Positions 1-7,899 of a DNA stretch of 10,276 nucleotides are shown here, piece after piece. Location: NCBI GenBank assembly GCA_003161855.1, contig PMNM01000084.1, positions 6,920-17,195 on the forward strand, written 5' to 3'. A program made the position numbers and the translations under genes. The notes beneath the pieces were generated by a model. It saw nothing but the letters and a program-made list of their open reading frames with translations. It was not told the origin of the DNA and did not search any database. Position 1 is the first letter of the stretch, and the number at the start of each line of letters is the position of its first letter. Origin of the DNA: Syntrophaceae bacterium (GTDB lineage: Bacteria > Desulfobacterota > Syntrophia > Syntrophales > Fen-1087).

Positions 1-19
1 TTGATCATGATCCGTGAAT

Positions 20-1234
20 CTAAGCAACCTTCCTGCGGCGGGTGATGATCATTTTTGCCCTGTCCAGGATTCGGTCAGCTACATCCATCTTATCCATTAC
101 CGGCAATTCCTCTATGCCGCCGTCCCGATCCAGAATTTTCACGATGTTCGTATCCGACTGAAATCCCGCATCCTTTTGTTTCACATCGTTCGCTACGATC
201 AGGTCCATATTTTTGGCGAGCATCTTCGCCTTTGCATTTTTAATCAGGTCTTCAGATTCCATGGCAAAACCAATCAGGATCCGTTCTTTTTTCTTTTTTC
301 CGATCTCGGCAATAATATCGGGATTCCTCTCCAGGTAAAGTGTCCATGGGCCATCTTTCTTCTTTATTTTGGCGTCAGCACAAACGGACGGCCGATAATC
401 GGCAACTGCTGCGGATTTGATGACGATGGTGGATTGCTTCAGATTTTTCATGACAGCATGACGCATTTCAACAGCAGTCGAAACCGGCACATAGGTGACC
501 CCTCTTGGCACGGACAATACCGTGGGTCCGCTGATCAGTATCACAGACGCACCTCTTCGCCTTGCCCTGCTGGCCAGGGCATAACCCATTTTCCCGGAGG
601 AATAATTCGTAATAAATCTAACGGGGTCAAGAGGTTCACGGGTCGGACCTGCGGTTACCAGAACCGTTTCTCCGGCCAGATCTTTTTCCGCCAGGATCGA
701 TTTCACCTTTTCGACGATATCAGACAATTCGGGAAGCCTTCCCACTCCTTCAGATTTACAGGCCAATTCACCAGAATCTGCCTCCATCATATGGTATCCC
801 CTGGAGGTAAGTTTCTGGATGTTTTCCTTGACGATGACATTTTCATACATATTTGTGTTCATGGAAGGACAGATGAGCACCGGTGCTTTCGTAGCCATGA
901 CCACCGTAGTCAGGAGATCATCGGCTAGACCGGCGGCTATCTTACCGATGATATTTGCTGTCGCTGGGGCAATGACCAAGATATCCGCTTCTTGTGCCAA
1001 AGCGATGTGGGCAATATCAAAATCCTTGATGAGAGAAAAGGTTTCCCTGTAAACAGGATGGCTGGAAAGGGTTTGCAGGGTCAGCGGGGTGATGAATTCC
1101 TGCGCATTCTTTGTCATCAACACCTTGACTTGAGCATCATTTTTGATAAACAGTCTGATCAGCTCTGCAGATTTATATGCAGCAATCCCGCCGGTTACCG
1201 CGAGCAAGATTTTTTTTCCCTTCATCATGATCAT
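20..1234 (-). CDS. coaBC: Bifunctional phosphopantothenoylcysteine decarboxylase / phosphopantothenate-cysteine ligase
   Basis: CoaBC (Dfp) joins cysteine to 4'-phosphopantothenate and then decarboxylates the product, giving 4'-phosphopantetheine for coenzyme A; it is cytosolic and uses FMN. The 404 residues match the usual ~400. The N-terminal CoaC flavoprotein half (about 1-185) shows VTGGIAAYKSAEL at 13-25, the active-site His76 in DIAHIAL, the PSMNTNMY substrate motif at 123-130 (Asn126) and the active-site-lid Cys159 in GELACKSEGVGR. The CoaB half (about 188-400) shows TAGPTREPLDPVRFITN followed by YSSGKMG (194-217), KSAAVADYRP (273-282), the KIKKK lysines (289-293) and GFAMES. The first six codons contain three ATGs (1234, 1228, 1225). 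The purine-rich GGAGAGAGG just upstream suits 1234 or 1228, so the start is uncertain by two codons. It ends in TAG, with an in-frame TGA five codons later. It is divergent from the M23 peptidase gene and not part of the LPS/rpoN train. Confidence 0.96.
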   Translation of the reverse strand: MIMMKGKKILLAVTGGIAAYKSAELIRLFIKNDAQVKVLMTKNAQEFITPLTLQTLSSHPVYRETFSLIKDFDIAHIALAQEADILVIAPATANIIGKIAAGLADDLLTTVVMATKAPVLICPSMNTNMYENVIVKENIQKLTSRGYHMMEADSGELACKSEGVGRLPELSDIVEKVKSILAEKDLAGETVLVTAGPTREPLDPVRFITNYSSGKMGYALASRARRRGASVILISGPTVLSVPRGVTYVPVSTAVEMRHAVMKNLKQSTIVIKSAAVADYRPSVCADAKIKKKDGPWTLYLERNPDIIAEIGKKKKERILIGFAMESEDLIKNAKAKMLAKNMDLIVANDVKQKDAGFQSDTNIVKILDRDGGIEELPVMDKMDVADRILDRAKMIITRRRKVA

Positions 1235-1286
1235 CCTCTCTCCATGTTGTGTTTCGCATCTTTGATGTCATAGGTACCCTCTTTTA

Positions 1287-1317
1287 AATATATAGCAACT
1301 CTTCAAAACAAGATCAA
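1287..1317 (-). promoter_or_regulatory. Candidate sigma70 promoter for coaBC
   Basis: Read on the minus strand, TTGATC (1312-1317, 4/6 to the -35 consensus) is followed after 17 bp by TATATA (1289-1294); TATATT, two bases further on, is a closer -10 match with 19-bp spacing. It lies about 55 bp upstream of the coaBC start in an AT-rich stretch. Assigned by eye from consensus and spacing only. Confidence 0.4.
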
Positions 1318-1342
1318 GGAGTTAATCAGACCAAGGCTGTTT

Positions 1343-1373
1343 TTGACTTGCAAAGGAAAATACAAATCATTAT
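1343..1373 (+). promoter_or_regulatory. Candidate weak sigma70 promoter for the M23 peptidase gene
   Basis: TTGACT (1343-1348, 5/6 to the -35 consensus) is followed by weak -10 candidates: AATCAT at 1365-1370 (16-bp spacing) or CATTAT at 1368-1373 (19-bp spacing), each 4/6. It sits about 45 bp before the start codon. The rest of the 1235-1415 intergenic region shows no hairpin, ORF or further signal that I can support. Confidence 0.3.
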
Positions 1374-1415
1374 TAAGTGGCATCGCCATTAAAAATCGTA
1401 TGAAGGGGTAAGTAT

Positions 1416-2747
1416 ATGAATCGGTTTTATTCTCTGTATATCGGTGCGGTTGTCACCATAATTGTTCTGATAGGCGGTCTTTTGCTGTTCAGCAGTTATT
1501 TCGAAATCGGTAATCCGGAGATCAAGCTTTCAGAGGATCTCATCGCCATCGGGCAGCAAAAAGTCATGAATATCACCTTTTCCGACACAAAGAGCGGCCT
1601 CCGTGATATAGTAGCTGTCCTTACCCAGGATAATAAGTCATACACCCTTTCTTCTATTCACTACCCGCAAAAAGGAACTTATCAGAAATCGATATCCCTG
1701 ACGGTTGATCCTTATAGCATGAAGATGCATGATGGTCCTGCTGTCCTTCAACTCAAAGCCGTTGACTATTCACTATTTAAAAATGAAACCCTGATCAACA
1801 GACCTGTGACCATTGATATGACACCTCCCCAAATCTATCTGCAAAATCCGACGAACATTATCAATCCCGGTGGTACCTGTTTGACCTTATACAGAACATC
1901 TAAGCCGGTGATGATGAGCGGTGTGATGGTGGAAAACCAGTTTTTTACAAGTTATCCGATCCTAATTTCCGGTAAACTTTTTCACATCGTCTATTTTGCA
2001 CTTCCTGTCGATGCCAAACAGAATGTTACCCGAATCAAGGTCGTTGCCAAGGATATGGCGGGAAACGAGGCATCCCTGGCATTGCCGCACCTGATTAAAA
2101 ACAAGAAATTCCGATATGATAAAATGAATCTATCGGATAATTTTCTGCAGCAGAAAATGCCTGATTTTCAAATGTCCAATCCAAACCTTCGGGGCAAAAC
2201 GCCGATCGAAACGTTTATTTTTGTGAATGGGCAATTGAGACAGGACAATCTGAAAACTATTCAGTCCATGAGCCAAAAGAGTGAACCCAAACAACTCTGG
2301 CAGGATACATTTCTCAGAATGAAAAATGCCTCTCCGATGGCTCTTTTTGGTGATGTGAGAACCTATCTGTTCCAGGGTAAAGCCATTGGCGAAAGTGTTC
2401 ACGAAGGTGTCGATCTGGCCTCAACGGAACATGCCCCTATTGAGGCGGCTAACGATGGAGTTGTTGTTTTTGCCGGACCCCTGGGTATATACGGCAATGC
2501 TGTTATGATTGACCATGGATTCGGCCTTTTTTCACTTTACGGTCACCAATCGATCATCAACGTCAAAATGGGCCAGCCGGTCAAAAAAGGGGATGTGATT
2601 GGAAATTCCGGGATATCAGGTCTTGCCGGGGGCGACCATTTGCACTTCGCTCTCATTGTGGGCAGCCAGTTTGTCAATCCACAGGAATGGTGGGACCCTC
2701 ACTGGATCGCCGACAACGTTACCAAAAAAATTGCTATGGCAAACTGA
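1416..2747 (+). CDS. Membrane-anchored M23 (LytM-type) zinc metallopeptidase
   Basis: A likely periplasmic peptidoglycan endopeptidase held in the inner membrane by its N-terminus. Residues 7-27 form one hydrophobic helix with no clear signal-peptidase site, so a type II anchor is more likely than secretion. Residues about 33-225 look like two beta-sandwich, Ig-like modules: GLRDIVAVLTQ in the first, and TPPQIYL through VVAKDMAGNEA in the second. About 235-320 is a less ordered linker. The C-terminal M23 domain (about 325-425) keeps the zinc site: His329 and Asp333 in HEGVDLAS, His377 in SLYGH, and His408/His410 in GDHLHF. The full catalytic set argues for an active enzyme rather than a degenerate LytM activator. 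AAGGGG at 1403-1408, seven bases before ATG, supports the start. It is convergent with rapZ, 49 bp apart. The cleaved bond is not deducible, and there is no coiled coil of the EnvC/NlpD partner type. Confidence 0.9.
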   Translation: MNRFYSLYIGAVVTIIVLIGGLLLFSSYFEIGNPEIKLSEDLIAIGQQKVMNITFSDTKSGLRDIVAVLTQDNKSYTLSSIHYPQKGTYQKSISLTVDPYSMKMHDGPAVLQLKAVDYSLFKNETLINRPVTIDMTPPQIYLQNPTNIINPGGTCLTLYRTSKPVMMSGVMVENQFFTSYPILISGKLFHIVYFALPVDAKQNVTRIKVVAKDMAGNEASLALPHLIKNKKFRYDKMNLSDNFLQQKMPDFQMSNPNLRGKTPIETFIFVNGQLRQDNLKTIQSMSQKSEPKQLWQDTFLRMKNASPMALFGDVRTYLFQGKAIGESVHEGVDLASTEHAPIEAANDGVVVFAGPLGIYGNAVMIDHGFGLFSLYGHQSIINVKMGQPVKKGDVIGNSGISGLAGGDHLHFALIVGSQFVNPQEWWDPHWIADNVTKKIAMAN

Positions 2748-2796
2748 GTGGTTTAAAGATTCTCCGTCCTGATGATGACCATTGCGCAGAATATCT

Positions 2797-3660
2797 TCAA
2801 CTTTTGTTGATGTCCCGGTGGCCAATGCTCACGACGAAATTCTTATTGGTAAAATACGCAACCAGCTCATTGGCCATGACAACAGACCGGTGTCTCCCGC
2901 CTGTGCATCCCAGGGCAATGTTGAACCTGGCTTTCCCCTCTTTTTCATACAGAGGAATGAGAAATTCCATCAGTTCAAACAATTTTTGTATAAACATCCT
3001 GCTTTCCTCAAATTCAAGCACGTAGCGACGAACCTTGATATTGTGGCCATCATAAATCTTCAGATCTTCGACAAAATAGGGATTGGGGAGAAAGCGGACA
3101 TCCAAAATCATATCAGCATCGGCTGGCAGTCCGAACCGGTATCCAAAAGAAGTAACATGAATGATCATTCTTCGCAAAGAAGAATCAAGAAAATATCTTT
3201 GCACTGTATCTTTCAACTGATGAACATTCAGGGAAGTCGTATCAATAATTTTATCGGCCATCTGCTTCAGAGGAGACAATTTATCCCTTTCGCTGTTGAT
3301 CCCATCCATCACTGATCCCCGCAATGAAAGCGGATGTGTTCGCCTTGTTTCGCTGAAACGATGCAACAGGGCATCATCACCGGCATCCAGAAATAGAATT
3401 TCAATTTTGTAGCCCTTCTTGTTCAGATGCTCAAATATCTTCGTGTAGCTCTCCAGAAAGCTTTTCTCCCTCAGGTCCATGACCATCGCGACTTTTGTGA
3501 CATCTTTTGATACGGCGGATTGTATCTCGAGAAATTCCGGAAGAAGAACGACCGGCAGGTTATCGACACAGAAGAAACCGATATCTTCAAGGGCTCTCAG
3601 AGAAGTCGTCTTCCCTGAGCCGGACATTCCTGTAATGACGACAACCCGGAGGGCTTTCAT
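2797..3660 (-). CDS. rapZ: RapZ-family RNase adapter / P-loop nucleotide-binding protein
   Basis: 287 residues, close to the 284 of E. coli RapZ (YvcJ/YhbJ family). The N-terminal kinase-like domain has Walker A GMSGSGKT at 11-18 and a Walker B-like VMDLR at 60-64. It is followed by [18 protein letters not shown] (90-107). The C-terminal domain shows [20 protein letters not shown] (171-190), LPNPYF, and [10 protein letters not shown] (251-260) with the HRDI end (281-284). In enterobacteria RapZ guides RNase E to the small RNA GlmZ and senses glucosamine-6-phosphate, thereby setting cell-envelope precursor supply. That RNA circuit is not known outside them, so the partner here is unknown. The ATG lies in an ATGA overlap with the hprK stop and has AAGGAG seven bases upstream. 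It is the last gene of the minus-strand train. The 49 bp beyond it, facing the convergent peptidase gene, contain no recognisable terminator hairpin. Confidence 0.95.
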   Translation of the reverse strand: MKALRVVVITGMSGSGKTTSLRALEDIGFFCVDNLPVVLLPEFLEIQSAVSKDVTKVAMVMDLREKSFLESYTKIFEHLNKKGYKIEILFLDAGDDALLHRFSETRRTHPLSLRGSVMDGINSERDKLSPLKQMADKIIDTTSLNVHQLKDTVQRYFLDSSLRRMIIHVTSFGYRFGLPADADMILDVRFLPNPYFVEDLKIYDGHNIKVRRYVLEFEESRMFIQKLFELMEFLIPLYEKEGKARFNIALGCTGGRHRSVVMANELVAYFTNKNFVVSIGHRDINKS

Positions 3661-4529
3661 GATTGTTCTCCTTTTGCTAGAAACGCATGGATGGTGTATT
3701 CGATCTGTGATTCGGCAATATATCCTCTGCCCTGGACCGGCAGTTCAAAATAGGGTACCTTCACCCCCATAATATCACAACTTTCTTTTTTCCTCAAAGA
3801 ACTGCATTGACACACATCATATTCTTCCACATATTCGATGACCATATGAAGAATGGTTTCATCCCGTAAATCACCGTGCTTCATAACACACCTGGTTTCC
3901 CATACCCCTAATGCCTTCATATCAACCAGATGACGTGATCGGTCATGGCCGCGGGCATATAGATGATGACTGTCTTTTTTTTCTATTTCAATGGCGTCAT
4001 CGGCTACCCAGACATGCCCCCGCTGTGCCAGTTTCATGGCCAGCGTGGTCTTCCCTATGCCACTGTCCCCTTTCATGAGGATACCCCGGCCAAACATATT
4101 CAGAAGGACCCCATGCATAAAGATGATTTGATTTATTTTCTCTCGTAACAAGCCTTTCAGGCGGCTTTCCAGCAAGAATTCATCATAGATCGAAGCAAAA
4201 AAGGGAATCCTGTTTTGTTCGGATAAATGATAAAGAAAATCAGGTATGTGTTGTGATCCAGACAGAAAAACACCGGGAATTTGAGAGGAAATTATTTTTT
4301 TCAGGATGACTTTTCTTGATTTCTCATGAATATTTATCCATTGAGAACAAACAGACGAGGGAATAATCAGAATAACGCCGGGAAGCAGTTCGGGCGAGAA
4401 ATCATTCTCCAGGAACTGGACTTGCGCCTGATACGTTTGCTTCTTCCAGCCGGAAGATCCGCTCATATGGTTCAGACCTAATCTTTGTTCTGACCCCTTG
4501 AGTAGATCTTCGATCGTCATCGCCGGCAC
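3657..4529 (-). CDS. hprK: HPr kinase/phosphorylase, divergent
   Basis: HprK phosphorylates HPr-type proteins on serine and can reverse this by phosphorolysis. The 290 residues are slightly short of the usual ~310. The N-terminal regulatory domain (about 1-125) is poorly conserved. The kinase domain has the expected His139 in HGVLLNMFG, the P-loop GDSGIGKT at 154-161 and VADD at 175-178. Two family hallmarks are altered. The signature usually written LExRGxGIIdV reads [12 protein letters not shown] (201-212), and the C-terminal PVxPGR loop reads PVQGRG with one residue missing (264-269). Kinase activity is therefore plausible, while phosphorylase activity is doubtful; this is inference. There is also a Cys-rich patch, C240/C242/C251. 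The start is GTG at 4529, 22 bp after ptsN, or ATG at 4520; neither has a strong Shine-Dalgarno sequence, so coupling is likely. It overlaps rapZ by 4 bp. A different HprK-like P-loop kinase cannot be excluded. Confidence 0.85.
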   Translation of the reverse strand: MPAMTIEDLLKGSEQRLGLNHMSGSSGWKKQTYQAQVQFLENDFSPELLPGVILIIPSSVCSQWINIHEKSRKVILKKIISSQIPGVFLSGSQHIPDFLYHLSEQNRIPFFASIYDEFLLESRLKGLLREKINQIIFMHGVLLNMFGRGILMKGDSGIGKTTLAMKLAQRGHVWVADDAIEIEKKDSHHLYARGHDRSRHLVDMKALGVWETRCVMKHGDLRDETILHMVIEYVEEYDVCQCSSLRKKESCDIMGVKVPYFELPVQGRGYIAESQIEYTIHAFLAKGEQS

Positions 4530-4551
4530 GACTTCAAAACGCTCTTTCGTT

Positions 4552-5016
4552 TTACGATATTAAATCATCCTGGTTGGCAATGATCTTGTACAGTTCATCC
4601 TTTGATTTTGCTGCCATCAGTTTTGTCCTGAAGACGCTGTCCTTGAGCATTTTTGATATTTTTGCCAGCGTCTTGAGATGCTGCCCAGCTGAATTCTCAG
4701 GTGCGATGAGTAAAAAGAAAAGGTGTACGGGCTTACCATCCATCGCATCAAAATCAATCCCCACCGCGCTTCGTCCAAAAGATAAGATGAGCTGATCCAA
4801 CCCTGTGATCTTTCCATGAGGTATGGCAATTCCCTCACCGATACCGGTACTTCCCAGTTTTTCTCTTTCAAACAATACATTTAGGGTGGCTTCAGAATCT
4901 AATTTCTGATGGATTTTCATAAATGATCCCACTAATTCCTTGAGGACATCCCTCTTATTACCTGATTTAAGTTCCTCAAGAATATAGTCCGTTTTGAGCA
5001 TATCAATGATTTTCAT
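4552..5016 (-). CDS. ptsN: PTS EIIA-type regulatory protein (EIIA-Ntr)
   Basis: EIIA-Ntr is the terminal phosphoacceptor of the regulatory (non-transport) PTS. Its phosphorylation state controls targets such as potassium transport and sensor kinases in other proteobacteria. The 154 residues form a single EIIA fructose/mannitol-type domain. The phosphorylatable histidine is His67 within STGIGEGIAIPHGK, and the downstream FLLIAPENSAGQHLKTLAKI segment is typical of the family. No membrane or sugar-transport domain is attached, as expected of the Ntr type. It begins 17 bp after hpf, with AAGGA about seven bases before its ATG, and is followed 22 bp later by hprK. No EI-Ntr or NPr gene lies in the window, so the phosphate donor must be encoded elsewhere. 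Confidence 0.94.
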   Translation of the reverse strand: MKIIDMLKTDYILEELKSGNKRDVLKELVGSFMKIHQKLDSEATLNVLFEREKLGSTGIGEGIAIPHGKITGLDQLILSFGRSAVGIDFDAMDGKPVHLFFLLIAPENSAGQHLKTLAKISKMLKDSVFRTKLMAAKSKDELYKIIANQDDLIS

Positions 5017-5033
5017 ACGACATCCTTCGAAGA

Positions 5034-5573
5034 TTAACTGTTTGTCTCGATGAGTGTATACAAACCGTCTTCGCGCCGGTAGATCAAACTGACATTTTCT
5101 GTGAATGAATCCCGATAAATGATGAATCTGTTCTTTGATGCTTCAATCTCCATCATGGCATCATCCAGGGACATGGGTTTCAAAACAACTTTTCTCGTTT
5201 CAACCACTTTCATCTCCGATGTATCTTCCATCTCTTCAGGAAAACTTGAGATGGCGGTGATTCCTTCAGATCGGGTCAGGTTGGTCTTATGACCTCTGCT
5301 CTTTTCCTTATGTTTTTTCAATTGCCTCTCAATTTTTTCAATGGCGTTATCAATGGCAAGATGCATATCTTTTGATTCTTCTTTCGCATTGACATTTAAA
5401 CCATCGGCCATTAAATTCACTTCCGCCACATTCCTGAACTTTTCAACGGAGAGGACCACATGCGCTTCGACGGGACGATCAATATATTTTTTCATTTTTT
5501 TTAAACGGTCATCCACATATTCCTTATGCCAATTTTCTCCTTCTGTATTCCTGAATGTTACAGAAATTTTCAT
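5034..5573 (-). CDS. hpf: Long-form ribosome hibernation promoting factor
   Basis: Long HPF binds the 30S decoding region and dimerises 70S ribosomes into inactive 100S particles during slow growth. The 179 residues exceed the ~95-110 of short HPF/YfiA. Residues 1-95 form the S30AE/sigma-54 modulation domain, with LSVEKFRNVAEVNLMADG and a basic helix around 78-95. A variable charged linker (about 96-120) follows. The C-terminal dimerisation domain (about 121-176) contains RKVVLKPMSLDDAMMEIEAS, FIIYRD and YRREDGLYTLIE. An AGGAGGA site (5581-5587) seven bases before ATG is the clearest ribosome-binding site in the train, consistent with high expression. The gene lies directly after rpoN, as in many proteobacteria, but has its own promoter candidate. 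Confidence 0.95.
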   Translation of the reverse strand: MKISVTFRNTEGENWHKEYVDDRLKKMKKYIDRPVEAHVVLSVEKFRNVAEVNLMADGLNVNAKEESKDMHLAIDNAIEKIERQLKKHKEKSRGHKTNLTRSEGITAISSFPEEMEDTSEMKVVETRKVVLKPMSLDDAMMEIEASKNRFIIYRDSFTENVSLIYRREDGLYTLIETNS

Positions 5574-5642
5574 ATTTCCGTCCTCCTGTTAAATTTCACC
5601 TGACCTCACGATTCATCCGCAGAGCTCAATCCGAAGTCTCAG

Positions 5643-5657
5643 TTGAGCAATGTTCAA
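5643..5657. promoter_or_regulatory. Imperfect palindrome, possible operator in the hpf leader
   Basis: The 15-bp sequence TTGAGCAATGTTCAA has two 7-bp arms that match as inverted repeats at six of seven positions around a central base. It lies some 15 bp downstream of the candidate hpf -10 element, where a repressor could block initiation. No known regulator is assigned, and chance is possible for a site this short. Confidence 0.25.
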
Positions 5658-5672
5658 TGGATAAAGGGCGCC

Positions 5673-5701
5673 TGTATATTTTCGTTGAATCAAAAAGTCA
5701 A
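5673..5701 (-). promoter_or_regulatory. Candidate sigma70 promoter for hpf-ptsN-hprK-rapZ
   Basis: On the minus strand, TTGACT (5696-5701, 5/6) is followed after exactly 17 bp by TATACA (5673-5678, 4/6). It starts a few bases beyond the rpoN stop codon and leaves a leader of roughly 90-95 bases before the hpf ATG. No -24/-12 (GG/GC) sigma-54 element is visible in the gap. It would allow hpf and the regulatory PTS genes to be expressed apart from the LPS/rpoN genes. Confidence 0.5.
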
Positions 5702-5708
5702 CCCCTAT

Positions 5709-7175
5709 TTAACTAAAAAACCTTTTCCTTCGAGAAGATGGCAGAATCCCCATCACTTCTCTATATTTTGCTATGGTTCTCCTGGCAATAGATATTCCCG
5801 CTTTATCGAGTAGTTCGACAATTTCACTATCACTGAATGGTTTCTTAGGATTTTCTTCACCAACAATTTTCTTGATTTCTTCCTTAACGCTTTTGGAAGC
5901 AATATTATCACCTGTGGATCTGCTAATGCCGCTGCTGAAAAAATACTTCAGCTCAAACATGCCTCTGGGTGTCTGCATATACTTGTTGGTGACCACCCGA
6001 CTGATGGTCGATTCATGCATGTTTACATCATCGGCAATGTCCCTTAGAACCAGTGGTTTTAAATATTGGATCCCTCCATCAAAAAAATCTTTCTGACAAT
6101 TTACAATGCTTTCCGCCACTCTATAAATGGTCTTTTGTCTCTGCTGAATACTTTTGATCAACCAGGTCGCGGACTGTACTTTTTCTTTAATATATTTTTT
6201 CCCCGTCTCTTGGTTGGTACTGCCGTGGTCTCCCTTCATGATCTCCCTGTAAAAGTTGCTGATTCTCAACCGTGGCAGACCGTCATCATTCAAGACGATT
6301 TTATAATCATCACTGGATTTGAAAACATATACATCTGGAATAATCGATTGGATTTTTTCTTCGCTGTAGATTCTGCCGGGCTTCGGATCCATATTACTGA
6401 TTAATTGGACGGCATGCAGAACGTCTGTGAGAGAATACTTCAACTTTCTGGCAATATGGGTATAATTTTTTAACTCCAGATCTTTCAGATGTGCATTGAT
6501 GATCCCTTTGATCAAGGGATTCTCTATGCCGAGCAAGCGGGCCTGAATCAACAGGCACTCCTTCAGATCCCTGGCCGCAATTCCCGGTGGATCGAATTCC
6601 TGTATTTTCTTCAGAGTTTCTTCAACAAATCTTACCTCAACAATTTCCTGAGCAGCAATTTCCTCGACCTGAGACATCAGATATCCATTCTGATCCAGAT
6701 TTCCGATGATCTGTTCACCGATTCTCATTTCCTGCTCTGAAAAACGGGTTAGTTTCAATTGCCACATCAGATGATCCGTCAGAGAGGGAATGGCCGTCAG
6801 CATGTTATCCCAGGAAAGGGCTTCGCCATCATGCCTTTCATAGGTGACCCCCGTTGGACCGTAATCTTCAAGATAACCATCCCAGTCAAAATCTTCCCGT
6901 CCGTCTCCTTCTCCCGTTAGTTCGTCCGTGCGGTCAATTGCTTTGATCTCTTCCCGCTCAATCACGGGAATGTCATCCGCATCGGTATCGGCGACCTTCT
7001 CCTGCTCATCATCCGATGACACCTCTTCAAGGAGCGGATTCTCCTCCATTTCCTGGTTTATCGTATCCACCAGTTCCAATCGGGAAAGCTGAAGCAGTTT
7101 GATGGCCTGTTGCAGCTGAGGCGTCATAATCAGCTGCTGCGTCAGTTTTAGGTTTTGTTTCAGTTCGAAAGCCAT
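5709..7175 (-). CDS. rpoN: RNA polymerase sigma-54 factor
   Basis: RpoN directs polymerase to -24/-12 promoters that need AAA+ activator ATPases. The product is 488 residues. Region I, the Gln- and Leu-rich activator-interacting segment (1-48), begins with MAFELKQNLKLTQQLIMTPQ. An acidic region II (about 50-110) follows, then the core-binding domain (about 120-300), with NLDQNGYL and FDPPGIAARDLKECLL. The C-terminal DNA-binding part contains LKPLVLRDIADDVNMHESTI and SRVVTNKYMQTPRG. The RpoN box, ARRTIAKYRE, lies at 464-473, and the protein ends in the usual basic/aromatic tail. The frame stays open a further 47 codons upstream, but region I aligns from the ATG at 7175, which lies one base after the lptB stop (TAATATG). 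No close Shine-Dalgarno is visible, so coupling to lptB is likely. Association with lptB upstream and hpf downstream is the classical proteobacterial arrangement. Confidence 0.97.
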   Translation of the reverse strand: MAFELKQNLKLTQQLIMTPQLQQAIKLLQLSRLELVDTINQEMEENPLLEEVSSDDEQEKVADTDADDIPVIEREEIKAIDRTDELTGEGDGREDFDWDGYLEDYGPTGVTYERHDGEALSWDNMLTAIPSLTDHLMWQLKLTRFSEQEMRIGEQIIGNLDQNGYLMSQVEEIAAQEIVEVRFVEETLKKIQEFDPPGIAARDLKECLLIQARLLGIENPLIKGIINAHLKDLELKNYTHIARKLKYSLTDVLHAVQLISNMDPKPGRIYSEEKIQSIIPDVYVFKSSDDYKIVLNDDGLPRLRISNFYREIMKGDHGSTNQETGKKYIKEKVQSATWLIKSIQQRQKTIYRVAESIVNCQKDFFDGGIQYLKPLVLRDIADDVNMHESTISRVVTNKYMQTPRGMFELKYFFSSGISRSTGDNIASKSVKEEIKKIVGEENPKKPFSDSEIVELLDKAGISIARRTIAKYREVMGILPSSRRKRFFS

Positions 7176-7176
7176 A

Positions 7177-7899
7177 TTACAGGCAAAAATCCTCGCCAAA
7201 ATAAATTTTTCTTGCCACTTCACAATTCGCGATGGTCTCGGGATCTCCTTCAACCAGAACTTTTCCTTCATTAACGATATAAGCCCTGTTGCAGACAGAA
7301 AGCGTTTCCCGGACATTATGATCGGAAATGATGACGCCGATGTCTTTTGATTTCAATTTGAAAATGATCTTCTGGATATCGGCCACAGCCAGCGGATCAA
7401 TGCCTGCAAAGGGCTCATCAAGCAGAATATATTTCGGAGACGTCACCAGGGCCCGGGTGATTTCGACCCGCCGCCTTTCACCACCGGACAGCGAATAGGC
7501 ATAATGATCGGCCAACCCCGTCAGATCAAGTTCACCCAAGAGTTCTTTCAGCCGCTGACCCCGCTCTTCTTTTTTGACATCCAGTGTTTCGAGAATAGCC
7601 ATGATATTTTCTTCGACGGTCAATTTTCTGAAGATGGAAGGTTCCTGAGGCAGGTAATTAATCCCTTTTCTGGCACGGATGTACATGGGGAAACGGCTGA
7701 TATCCTCATCATCAAGATAAATATGGCCCCCGTCCGGCTTAATCAACCCGGTAATCATATAAAAAGTGGTGGTTTTCCCCGCGCCGTTGGGTCCGAGAAG
7801 TCCGACCACTTCTCCCGGATAAATCTCCAGGTCAATTTGGTTGACGACTTTTCTCCCACCATAAATTTTGATCAGCCCTGTCGCTGACAGCTTTTCCAT
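7177..7899 (-). CDS. lptB: LPS export ABC transporter ATP-binding protein
   Basis: LptB is the cytoplasmic ATPase that, with LptF and LptG, extracts LPS from the inner membrane and pushes it along the LptC-LptA bridge. From the ATG at 7899 it has 240 residues. It runs in exact register with E. coli LptB at the N-terminus (the ..GRKVV segment at the same position), which is why I chose this start. An in-frame TTG at 7959, 4 bp after lptA, would add a 20-residue hydrophilic extension. Motifs: Walker A GPNGAGKT 36-43, Q-loop Gln85, Phe90-Arg91 (the groove that receives the LptF/G coupling helices), signature LSGGE 137-141, Walker B ILLDEP 158-163 and switch His194. All catalytic residues are present. 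LptF and LptG are not in the window and must be encoded elsewhere. Confidence 0.96.
   Translation of the reverse strand: MEKLSATGLIKIYGGRKVVNQIDLEIYPGEVVGLLGPNGAGKTTTFYMITGLIKPDGGHIYLDDEDISRFPMYIRARKGINYLPQEPSIFRKLTVEENIMAILETLDVKKEERGQRLKELLGELDLTGLADHYAYSLSGGERRRVEITRALVTSPKYILLDEPFAGIDPLAVADIQKIIFKLKSKDIGVIISDHNVRETLSVCNRAYIVNEGKVLVEGDPETIANCEVARKIYFGEDFCL

Noticed and set aside
1..19. GATCATGATC palindrome next to the coaBC stop
   Set aside because: A 10-bp palindrome at the window edge is expected by chance and has no T-run; too little sequence is visible to call a terminator or site.
14..928. 304-codon plus-strand open frame
   Set aside because: It lies fully antisense to the well-supported coaBC coding sequence, and its translation is low-complexity and His/Phe/Arg-rich with no family motif. 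It is a shadow frame.
2748..2796. Terminator between the convergent peptidase gene and rapZ
   Set aside because: I looked for an inverted repeat with a T-run on either strand in these 49 bp and found none.
2782..3315. 177-codon plus-strand open frame over rapZ, and the overlapping frame from 2687
   Set aside because: Antisense to conserved rapZ motifs; the translation shows no recognisable domain and there is no ribosome-binding site. Shadow frames.
7176..7316. Upstream extension of rpoN to an ATG inside lptB
   Set aside because: The 47 extra residues overlap the conserved lptB C-terminus, while sigma-54 region I aligns from the ATG at 7175.
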